This document shows positions 6,643 to 12,751 of a stretch of DNA of 12,751 nt, piece by piece (position 1 is the stretch's first letter; every line of letters begins with the position of its first letter). The stretch spans positions 1 to 12,751 of the forward strand of contig JAFAUA010000406.1 in the NCBI GenBank assembly GCA_019243595.1, given 5' to 3'. Source of the stretch: Acidimicrobiia bacterium. Its GTDB lineage: Bacteria > Actinomycetota > Acidimicrobiia > Acidimicrobiales > AC-14. A program made the translations under genes and the position numbers. Below the pieces are notes generated by a model that saw nothing but the letters and a program-made list of their open reading frames with translations, had not been told where the DNA came from and did not search any database.

Positions 6643-6936
6643 GTCATAGAAGAGGACTGGAGCGGCTGCGACGCCGACCGCTGCCTGCAGAGCCACCGCC
6701 AGGAGGTCGACCTTCTCGCCCGCGTGAATCACTACGCGATCAGCGCCTCGGTTTCGGGGGTATCGGGTCGGGTCGTCGGTGATCTGCTCGTCCATCCAGG
6801 AAGCGCGCGGGGACGCCTGCCGATCGACCGTCACCGCCATCTTGAGGGGTTACACCACTTCGACCTGCTGAACCACCCGCGCGTCTACGACGCGATCAGG
6901 TCGTGGCTGGAGCAGCCGGCTGTCGAACGCTCCTGA
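6643..6936 (+). pseudogene. C-terminal part of the alpha/beta hydrolase after the in-frame stop
   Basis: 97 codons in the same frame as the upstream hydrolase, with no start of their own near the beginning. The sequence reads VIEEDWSGCD at its start and ends with HLEGLHHFDLLNHPRVYDAI and a TGA at 6934-6936. The His before FDLL is the expected catalytic His of the lipase triad, and DLLVHPGSA could hold its acidic partner. The join DLRYG-stop-VIEEDW looks continuous apart from the stop, so a single base change (for example TAC or TAT to TAA) explains it. A recent nonsense mutation, a sequencing error or read-through are all possible. The last 41 bp overlap the end of the P450 gene on the other strand. 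Confidence 0.7.
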
Positions 6937-8233
6937 CCCGTACATGCACGCCGCCCTTGGGGCGGAGGCTGGCGATGCTCTCCCCTGCCGGCTCGGCCGT
7001 GTCGAGAAGGTCGAAGTCGACAGCCCGGACGACTTCGCTGATGAGCACCTTGATCTCGGTGAGGGCGAGGGCGAACCCGAGGCAGCGACGGGGGCCGGCA
7101 CCGAACGGCACGTAGCTCAGAGGAGCGGGCTCGACGTAGCCGGGCGCATTCTTGTCCCACCGGTCGGGCCGGAAGACGAGCGGATCGGGCCAGTATTGCG
7201 GCACTCGTTGCGTGACGTAGGGCGAGTACAGGGCGATTGTTCCAGCGCGAAGGCGCAAGCCCGCCGCCTCGATCTCGCCGATGAGTTTGCGGCCGGCGGC
7301 CGCGCCCGGCGGCCAGAGGCGCAGGCTCTCGGAAACCACACCATCGAGGTAGGTCAGCGTGCGCAGGCGCTCGGCCGTGATGGGCTCGTCGCCGACCTCG
7401 GCCCGTAGCCGTTCCCACACGCCGGGGTTGGCGAGGGACGCCCACATCGTCCATCCCACGGCGGCACTCGTCGTCTCGTAGCCGGCAGCGATCAGGCTGA
7501 CGACCTGGTCGCGCACTTCCTGATCGGACAGGCGGGCGCCGTCGCCTTCGGGGTCGGACGCGTCGAGCAGCCAGCTCAGCACGTCGTCGCCGCCGGTCGT
7601 GTTCTCGGCGCGCCGGCGAGCGATCTCCGCGAAGACCAGTTCGTCGGTGCTGCGTCGCGCACGGCGGGCCCGGCGCCACGCGGGCCCGATCTTGATCTGA
7701 GGCAGAGGCCGGTCGACGAAGTCGAGCGCCGGCTGCAACCGGTCGCCGAGCTCGTCGGCCTGGTTCGAGAACCGATCGCCGAACAGGGCCCGCATGACGA
7801 TGCGGCGGATGCACTGCCGGAGCTCCTCGTAGACGTCGAGGTCGGCGCCGACCGTCCACCGCCCGATGGTGCGCCGCACCTCTTCCACCATCAGAGGGAT
7901 CTGGGCCTCGATGCGGCGGATGTTGAACGCCGGCTGCACGATGCGCCGGCGACGCTGGTGGTCCTCGCCGTGGCTGACGACGACCGCAGTCTTGCCGTCG
8001 ACGACCTCCACCACCTTGGTCACCGGTCGCCATTCGAAGCGATCGATGCCCGTGAACAGCTCGCGGTGAGCCTCAGGGCCGATCAGCCACACGTACTTCA
8101 GCGGCCCGGCGCCGATCGCGAAGACCGGCCCATACCGCTCGTGCAGCTTCATGATCTCGCCGAGCGGGTCGCGGCGCATGCGCACCCCCGTCAGCCCCTG
8201 CTGCCACAGCGGCGGCCCGGGGAGACGCGCCAT
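6896..8233 (-). CDS. Cytochrome P450 monooxygenase
   Basis: 445 residues, full length for the superfamily: a haem-thiolate enzyme that inserts one oxygen of O2 into an organic substrate using electrons from partner redox proteins, none of which is encoded here. The I-helix oxygen motif AGYETT (250-255), the K-helix ExxR (E302 to R305), FRPDRW (354-359) and the haem loop FGAGPRRCLG with Cys384 are all intact. There is no membrane anchor, so it is cytosolic. The N-terminus (LPGPP, then HERYGPVF) resembles fatty-acid or lipid hydroxylating P450s of the CYP102/CYP110 sort more than compact antibiotic P450s, but the substrate is not known. ATG 8233 is chosen because it overlaps the acyltransferase stop as TGATG, giving translational coupling; the open frame further upstream is a shadow of that gene. 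Confidence 0.93.
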   Translation of the reverse strand: MARLPGPPLWQQGLTGVRMRRDPLGEIMKLHERYGPVFAIGAGPLKYVWLIGPEAHRELFTGIDRFEWRPVTKVVEVVDGKTAVVVSHGEDHQRRRRIVQPAFNIRRIEAQIPLMVEEVRRTIGRWTVGADLDVYEELRQCIRRIVMRALFGDRFSNQADELGDRLQPALDFVDRPLPQIKIGPAWRRARRARRSTDELVFAEIARRRAENTTGGDDVLSWLLDASDPEGDGARLSDQEVRDQVVSLIAAGYETTSAAVGWTMWASLANPGVWERLRAEVGDEPITAERLRTLTYLDGVVSESLRLWPPGAAAGRKLIGEIEAAGLRLRAGTIALYSPYVTQRVPQYWPDPLVFRPDRWDKNAPGYVEPAPLSYVPFGAGPRRCLGFALALTEIKVLISEVVRAVDFDLLDTAEPAGESIASLRPKGGVHVRVRSVRQPAAPATT

Positions 8234-9363
8234 CAGACAGGGAGAGCCTTGCGCCGGTACATGCGCCACGTCTTGTACCGCTCGCAACCTGCGCTCTCGA
8301 TGGCGCGGTTCATAGCGGTGTTGGTCGCGAGGATCCAGGAGGCCTCGGCCCTTGTTATGTGGTCCTTGCGACTGGCCCGATCGAGGAGCTCGGCGTAGAG
8401 GAGCGGCCCCATGGCGCGGCTCTGGCGCTCGGCTTGGACACCGAGTGCGAAGACTCGTACGCCGCTCGTCCGCTTCACCCCGCGCAGGAGCGTCCACCAT
8501 CCCGTCGGGAGAAGGCGGCCGCTACGGACGCGGCGCATCGGCTCATTGGCGTCGGGTAGCACGAGGGCTACGCCCACGGGCTTGCCCTCCTTCTCAGCGA
8601 TGAGAGCGAGGTCGGGGTCGAGGATCTGCTTGAGGTTCTTGGCCAGATGCCTGATCTCGGCCTGAGACATGGGAGCGAAGCCCCAGTTGCGGGCCCATGC
8701 CGAGTGGTACACCTCAAAGAAGCGATCGACCTCGGCGTTGAAGTCGTCCATACGCATCGACCGCAGCTCGATGTCGCCTCGGGCCTTGACTCGCTCGAGA
8801 GCTCGCCGCTGTCGGTCGGAGAGGGTCGCGGCCTGCTTGTCGATGGACCAGCCCCACAGGTCCATGGCCTGCTCCCACCCGGCGTCGACCCACAAGTGCT
8901 CGTAGTACGGCGGGTTCTGGGGCGTGAGGATCATCGGCGGGTGCTCGAAGCCGTCGACCAAAAGCCCGCACTCGTCGTTGGTGGTGAACGACCCCGGCCC
9001 GACGCATTCCTCGACGCCTTTGGCGTTCGCCCACCGGCAGGCGGTGTCGAACAGGGCGCTGGCGGCTTCCTGGTCGTCGGCGCACTCGAAGAACCCGACC
9101 CACGCCCACGACAGGTCCTGGAACTCGTTGAACTTTTGGTCGACGCAGGCCCCGATGCGGCCGACCGGCTTGCCGTCGCGGTACGCCATCCACAGCGCGG
9201 TGTCCTGGTGATCGTTGGCCGGGTACTTCGGCGAGATGCGGTCGAGTACCGAGATCCGCAGCGGTGGCACCCAATTCGGGTCCTGCTTGAACAGCCGGAA
9301 GGGAAGGTCGACGAATCGGTGCCGTCCAAGTCGCGTCCGCACGGGCCTGATGTTCACCGCCAT
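8233..9363 (-). CDS. Large GNAT-fold N-acyltransferase family protein
   Basis: 376 residues with no signal peptide or membrane segment. It belongs to a broad family usually named only as GNAT or hypothetical cytosolic protein. Visible family features are WMAYRDGKPVGRIGA (58-72), VGFFECADD (89-97), the conserved block GPGSFTTNDECGLLVDGFEHPP (122-143, split as GPGSFTTN and DECGLLVDGF), QNPPYYE (149-155), NWGFAPMS (226-233), KPVGVALVLPD (261-271) and EASWILATNTAMNRAIESAG (340-359). The layout suggests two GNAT-like halves. GNAT enzymes move an acyl group from a thioester to an amine. The Caulobacter ceramide synthase bCerS is described as a GNAT-fold acyltransferase, so N-acylation of a long-chain base is conceivable here, but the homology is untested. 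ATG 9363 is preceded by TACGCT (-10-like, 8 nt away) and no Shine-Dalgarno site. It is first in an operon with the P450. Confidence 0.75.
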   Translation of the reverse strand: MAVNIRPVRTRLGRHRFVDLPFRLFKQDPNWVPPLRISVLDRISPKYPANDHQDTALWMAYRDGKPVGRIGACVDQKFNEFQDLSWAWVGFFECADDQEAASALFDTACRWANAKGVEECVGPGSFTTNDECGLLVDGFEHPPMILTPQNPPYYEHLWVDAGWEQAMDLWGWSIDKQAATLSDRQRRALERVKARGDIELRSMRMDDFNAEVDRFFEVYHSAWARNWGFAPMSQAEIRHLAKNLKQILDPDLALIAEKEGKPVGVALVLPDANEPMRRVRSGRLLPTGWWTLLRGVKRTSGVRVFALGVQAERQSRAMGPLLYAELLDRASRKDHITRAEASWILATNTAMNRAIESAGCERYKTWRMYRRKALPV

Positions 9364-9423
9364 GTCGCAGGAGCGTAGGCAAAGGATTGGGGATAGGCCG
9401 CCCGGCCCAGAGAAAATGCCTCC
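9364..9423. promoter_or_regulatory. 60-bp divergent promoter region, acyltransferase-P450 and exporter-ligase operons
   Basis: The only space available for both promoters. On the minus strand TACGCT (9377-9372) is a plausible -10 box close to the acyltransferase ATG, implying an almost leaderless mRNA. No equally good box is seen for the ATPase on the plus strand. The short shared region means the two operons could be controlled together. Confidence 0.35.
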
Positions 9424-10422
9424 ATGGCGGAACGACCCACGATCCTCGTCGAAGGACTGAAGAAGTGCTTCGGCAACGTCAAAGCCGTCGACGGTGTCGA
9501 TCTCGCCGTGCCCGCCGGGACTGTCCTCGGCCTGCTCGGTCCGAATGGCGCCGGCAAAACGACGACGGTCAACGTCCTCACCACCCTCCTCCGTCCCGAC
9601 GGCGGCCACGCCGAGGTGGCGGGCTACGACGTCGTGCGCGACGCCCAGGCCCTCCGCTCGGTCATCGGTCTGGCCGGGCAGTTCGCGGCTGTCGACGAAA
9701 ACCTGAGCGGCCGGGAGAACCTGGAGATGGTCGGCCGGCTGTACCACATGCCCCGGCCGGCGGTGCGGGCCCGGGCCGCCGAACTCCTCGAGCAGTTCTC
9801 CCTCGTCGACGCCGCCGACCGGCAGACCAAGACCTATTCCGGTGGCATGCGCCGTCGCCTCGACCTCGCGGCCAGCCTGGTCGCCCACCCCCAGGTCCTC
9901 TTCCTCGACGAGCCCACCACCGGCCTCGACCCGTCGGGCCGCCTCGACCTGTGGGAGGTCATCGAGAACCTGGTCGAGGAGGGCACGACGCTGCTGCTGA
10001 CGACGCAGTACCTGGAAGAAGCCGACCGCCTGGCCGACAGCATCGCGGTCATCGACCACGGCCACGTGATCGCCGAGGGCACCGCCGACGAGCTGAAGAG
10101 GAAGGCCGGCGGCGACGTCCTCGAGATCACCGTGAGCAGCGCCCGCAAGCTCAACACCGCAGTGAAGGCGTTGAACGAGCTGGCGTCGGGCGAAGCCCAG
10201 ATCGACAAGCGAACCAACCACCTCACCGTGCCCGTGTTCGACGGCTCCTCGGCCCTCGTCGACGCCGTGCGTCGCCTCGACTCGGCCAAGGTCAAGGTTC
10301 ACGACCTCAGCGTCCACCGCCCAAGCCTCGACGACGTGTTCTTCGGCCTGACTGGCCGGGGCGCCGAGGAAGAGCCATCGGTCGACGGCGATGGACAGCA
10401 GCCAGAAAGGACTCGTTCATGA
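9424..10422 (+). CDS. ABC transporter ATPase, DrrA/daunorubicin-resistance type
   Basis: 332 residues; powers an exporter together with the permease that follows. It has Walker A GPNGAGKT (39-46), Q-loop Q86 in LAGQFAAVDENLSG, signature YSGGMRRR (138-145) and Walker B VLFLDEP (158-164, catalytic Glu163). The switch position is Gln195 in LLTTQYLEEAD, where most ABC ATPases have His; Gln here is usual for the DrrA subgroup. After the nucleotide-binding domain there is a C-terminal regulatory region (about 225-320) of the kind found in DrrA proteins, ending with a segment typical of the family (DLSVHRPSLDDVFFGLTG). Relatives export drugs or complex lipids such as mycobacterial phthiocerol dimycocerosates; the cargo here is unknown. 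The stop overlaps the permease start as ATGA. Confidence 0.94.
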   Translation: MAERPTILVEGLKKCFGNVKAVDGVDLAVPAGTVLGLLGPNGAGKTTTVNVLTTLLRPDGGHAEVAGYDVVRDAQALRSVIGLAGQFAAVDENLSGRENLEMVGRLYHMPRPAVRARAAELLEQFSLVDAADRQTKTYSGGMRRRLDLAASLVAHPQVLFLDEPTTGLDPSGRLDLWEVIENLVEEGTTLLLTTQYLEEADRLADSIAVIDHGHVIAEGTADELKRKAGGDVLEITVSSARKLNTAVKALNELASGEAQIDKRTNHLTVPVFDGSSALVDAVRRLDSAKVKVHDLSVHRPSLDDVFFGLTGRGAEEEPSVDGDGQQPERTRS

Positions 10423-11255
10423 CAGCGGCGACGACCACCGAAACGGCGCCGGTCTTCCGGGCGCCGGTGATGAAGGGCCGCACGCCATCGTCGTGGGTGG
10501 TGAGCGACGCCCTGATCATGACCAAGCGCAACCTGCTGCGCTACATCCGGCTGCCGAACCTCCTCGTGTTCTCGACGGTCCAGCCGGTGATGTTCGTCCT
10601 GCTGTTCGCCTACGTGTTCGGCGGGGCCATCAAGGGCGCGCTGCCGCCCGGCGTGAAGTACATCGACTTCCTGATGCCCGGCATCTTCATCCAGACCGTG
10701 ATCTTCGGTTCCGTCCAGACCGGCGTCGGACTGTCCGACGACCTGGCCAAGGGAATGATCGACCGCTTCCGTTCGCTCCCGATGGCGCGGTCGGCAGTGC
10801 TCGCCGGGCGCACGCTGTCCGACACCGTGCGCAACGTGTTCGTCGTCATCCTCATGACCGCGGTCGGCAGCGCCATTGGCTTCCGGTTCCACGGCGGCTT
10901 CCTGGGGGCCATCGCCGGTCTCGGATTGGCGGTCCTCTTCGGGACGGCGTTCTCGTGGATCTCGGCGACGATCGGCATGAGCGTGCGGGATCCCGAAGCC
11001 GCCCAGGCTGCCGGCTTCATCTGGATCTTCCCGCTCGTGTTCGCCAGCTCGGCCTTCGTGCCCATTCAGAGCATGCCGAAGTGGCTGCAGGCCTTCGCCC
11101 GCAACAACCCGCTCAGCCACACGATCAACGCCATCCGGGCGCTGACCCAGGGCGGCCCCGTCGTCCATGCCCTGTGGATCTCGTTGGCATGGATCATCGG
11201 CATCCTCGTCGTGTTCGTGCCCCTGGCCGTGCGGCGCTACCGCAACACCACCTGA
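10419..11255 (+). CDS. ABC-2 type transporter permease, DrrB type
   Basis: 278 residues with a cytoplasmic N-terminus of about 45 residues and six hydrophobic segments (about 48-70, 86-105, 136-156, 160-183, 198-216 and 250-270), the standard ABC-2 layout. Family motifs are RSLPMARSAVLAGRTLSD (118-135) after the second membrane segment and NNPLSHTINAIRAL (229-242) before the last. It would form the membrane channel of the exporter with the ATPase just upstream. ATG 10419 overlaps the ATPase stop by 4 bp, and a good ribosome site, AGAAAGGA (10404-10411), lies 7 nt upstream. The open frame further upstream is an alternative-frame shadow of the ATPase. Confidence 0.93.
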   Translation: MTAATTTETAPVFRAPVMKGRTPSSWVVSDALIMTKRNLLRYIRLPNLLVFSTVQPVMFVLLFAYVFGGAIKGALPPGVKYIDFLMPGIFIQTVIFGSVQTGVGLSDDLAKGMIDRFRSLPMARSAVLAGRTLSDTVRNVFVVILMTAVGSAIGFRFHGGFLGAIAGLGLAVLFGTAFSWISATIGMSVRDPEAAQAAGFIWIFPLVFASSAFVPIQSMPKWLQAFARNNPLSHTINAIRALTQGGPVVHALWISLAWIIGILVVFVPLAVRRYRNTT

Positions 11256-11265
11256 CGGGCCGTCA
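11253..11265 (+). repeat. Small inverted repeat at permease stop codon
   Basis: TGACGG, one central G, CCGTCA: a 6-bp-arm palindrome that includes the permease stop codon TGA, in the 33-bp gap before the acyl-CoA ligase. As RNA it can form TGACG/CGTCA with a 3-nt loop. It is followed by GAAAA, not T, so it is more likely a weak intercistronic element or chance than a terminator. Confidence 0.25.
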
Positions 11266-11288
11266 GAAAACGGAGTAGAAACGCGGTC

Positions 11289-12751
11289 ATGACGTGGAAC
11301 ATGGCCGACCTGTTCGAGCGCGTGGCCGACGCCGTGCCCGACCGCGAGTGTCTGGTGGCGGGCGACCGGCGCCTGACCTACCGCCAGCTCGACGAGCGGG
11401 CGACGCGGCTGGCGCACTGGCTCGCCGATCAGGGCGTCGGCAAGGACGGCCACATCGGCATCTACGCCTACAACAGCACGGAGTGGATCGAGGCGTTCCT
11501 CGCCGCCATGAAGCTGCGGGCGGCCGCCGTGAACGTCAACTTCCGCTACGTCGAGGACGAGCTCCGGTACCTGTTCAAGGACGCCGACCTGGTGGCCCTC
11601 GTGCACGGTCCCGAGTTCGACCCGACCTTCGACGGTCCCACGCTCGAGATCGGCGACGAGTACGAGGCGGCTCTGGCGGCGTCGTCAGCGGAGCGCGACT
11701 TCGGTGAGCGCGCTGACGACGACCGCTACATCATCTACACCGGCGGTACCACGGGGATGCCCAAAGGCGTCATGTGGCGTCACGACGACGCCTTCTTCGC
11801 CATGTTCGGCGGCGGCCGGTACGCCTTCGACCCCGTCGAGTCGCCCGACGAACTGGCCGACAACGCCCGGGCCGCCGCCGAGTGGGTGTATCTCATCGTT
11901 CCCCCGCTGATGCACGGTGCCGGCCAGTGGGTCACGGTCAGTGCCCTGTTCGAGGCCAAGAAGGCCGTGCTCCTCGACGGCGCTCGCATGGACGCCGAGC
12001 ACGCGTGGGACCTCGTCGAGCGCGAGAAGGTCAACAGCATGACGATTGTCGGCGACGCCATGGCCCGGCCCCTCGCCGACGCGTTCGCCGCCAACCCCGG
12101 CCGGTGGGACACGTCGTCGCTGCTCGGCATCGGCTCCGGCGGTGCCCCGCTCTCCCCCGCGGTCAAGGAGCAGCTCGCCAAGCTGTTGCCGAACACGATG
12201 GTGCTCGACAGCTTCGGCTCCTCGGAAACCGGCTACCAGGGGCGCGCCACCGAGGGCCGCCGGTTCGCGGTCGACCAGAACAACGCAGTGTTCGACGACT
12301 CGCTGCAGCGGGTGGCGCCCGGCTCCGGCGCCGTCGGGCGGCTGGCCAAGACCGGCCGCATCCCCATCGGCTACTACAACGACACCGAGAAGACGGCTCG
12401 CACGTTCTTCGAGGTCGAGGGCAAGCGGTGGTCGTTCCCGGGCGACCTCGCCACCGTCGAGGAGGACGGCACGATCAACCTCCTCGGCCGCGGCTCGTCG
12501 TGCATCAACAGCGGCGGGGAGAAGATCTACCCCGAGGAAGTCGAGGACGCCCTGAAGGCGCATCCGGCGGTGTACGACGCACTGGTCGTCGGCCTTCCCG
12601 ACGAACGCTGGGGCGAGGCAGTCACCGCTGTGGTCGAGCTACGTCCGGACACAAGCGCGTCGCCCGGGGATCTGCAGGCGCACTGCCGCAACCACGTCGC
12701 CGGGTACAAGGTCCCCAAGACGGTCCACTTCGTCGACCAGGTCCCCCGCCA
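11289..12751 (+). CDS. Acyl-CoA synthetase (AMP-forming), FadD17/FadD19-like, C-terminus beyond window
   Basis: 487 codons are visible of an expected 520-550. ANL-superfamily enzymes use ATP to make an acyl-adenylate, then the CoA thioester, releasing PPi. Landmarks are the phosphate loop YTGGTTGMPKG (150-160), VPPLMHGAGQW, GSSETG, the hinge-side aspartate in FPGDLA, and GRGSSCINSGGEKIYPEEVE. The NVNFRYVEDELRYLF, VGDAMARPLADAF and INSGGEK(I/V)YPEEVE segments are close to mycobacterial FadD19 and FadD17, which activate steroid side chains or fatty acids; the true substrate is not known. The late catalytic lysine (PxGK) lies past the window end. ATG 11289 has a GGAG site at 11272-11275, somewhat distant. 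It is third in an operon with the exporter, so it may activate the lipid or its precursor. PPi released would be a substrate for the nearby pyrophosphatase, though that need not be specific. Confidence 0.93.
   Translation, partial: MTWNMADLFERVADAVPDRECLVAGDRRLTYRQLDERATRLAHWLADQGVGKDGHIGIYAYNSTEWIEAFLAAMKLRAAAVNVNFRYVEDELRYLFKDADLVALVHGPEFDPTFDGPTLEIGDEYEAALAASSAERDFGERADDDRYIIYTGGTTGMPKGVMWRHDDAFFAMFGGGRYAFDPVESPDELADNARAAAEWVYLIVPPLMHGAGQWVTVSALFEAKKAVLLDGARMDAEHAWDLVEREKVNSMTIVGDAMARPLADAFAANPGRWDTSSLLGIGSGGAPLSPAVKEQLAKLLPNTMVLDSFGSSETGYQGRATEGRRFAVDQNNAVFDDSLQRVAPGSGAVGRLAKTGRIPIGYYNDTEKTARTFFEVEGKRWSFPGDLATVEEDGTINLLGRGSSCINSGGEKIYPEEVEDALKAHPAVYDALVVGLPDERWGEAVTAVVELRPDTSASPGDLQAHCRNHVAGYKVPKTVHFVDQVPR

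Noticed and set aside
6913..6922. CAGCCGGCTG palindrome at the convergent hydrolase/P450 ends as a terminator
   Set aside because: It has no loop and no T-run, and it lies inside coding sequence, so it cannot form a useful RNA hairpin as a 10-mer.
8234..8500. 89-residue N-terminal extension of the P450
   Set aside because: Arg/Pro/His-rich sequence lying inside the acyltransferase gene in another frame; the P450 starts naturally at the TGATG overlap.
9364..10317. Upstream extension of the acyltransferase frame across the ABC ATPase
   Set aside because: Antisense shadow of drrA-type coding sequence; the conserved acyltransferase starts at 9363.

Overview
This is a GC-rich window from a chromosome that looks actinobacterial. 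The hints are strong G/C at third codon positions, a DrrA/DrrB-type exporter, an acyl-CoA ligase of the mycobacterial FadD17/FadD19 type, and possible leaderless promoters (TANNNT boxes 6-10 nt before start codons). An Acidimicrobiia-like lineage would fit, but that is a guess from protein style; no ribosomal marker is present.

Left edge (1-1420): an IS110-family insertion sequence enters from outside the window. Its transposase is on the minus strand and lacks its C-terminal half because the window ends. The roughly 215 nt upstream of the transposase fold into two large hairpins in tandem (773-956), the size and place expected of an IS110 bridge RNA. A stretch of about 390 bp without a gene follows, then a tRNA-Cys(GCA) gene on the minus strand. 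The tRNA lies 25 bp behind a membrane-anchored GGDEF-EAL protein (1446-3113, minus) with both active sites intact.

Middle (3228-6936): divergent from the GGDEF-EAL gene is an alpha-oxoamine synthase closest in motifs to serine palmitoyltransferase. It overlaps a short-chain dehydrogenase/epimerase that has no ordinary start codon. These converge, with a 6-bp gap, on a soluble inorganic pyrophosphatase carrying two conservative Asp-to-Glu changes at the active site. Divergent from the pyrophosphatase is an alpha/beta hydrolase cut by an in-frame TAA that separates the catalytic Ser from the His.

Right (6896-12751): a minus-strand pair, a large GNAT-fold acyltransferase translationally coupled to a cytochrome P450, diverges over 60 bp from a plus-strand operon of DrrA-type ABC ATPase, ABC-2 permease and acyl-CoA ligase (the last runs off the window).

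Taken together, 3228-12751 resembles a lipid-making neighbourhood: a ketosphinganine-type synthase, a reductase of the CerR kind, a GNAT acyltransferase, a fatty-acid activating enzyme, a P450 that could hydroxylate a lipid, and an exporter. A ceramide-like or long-chain amino-lipid pathway is a testable hypothesis, not a demonstrated function.
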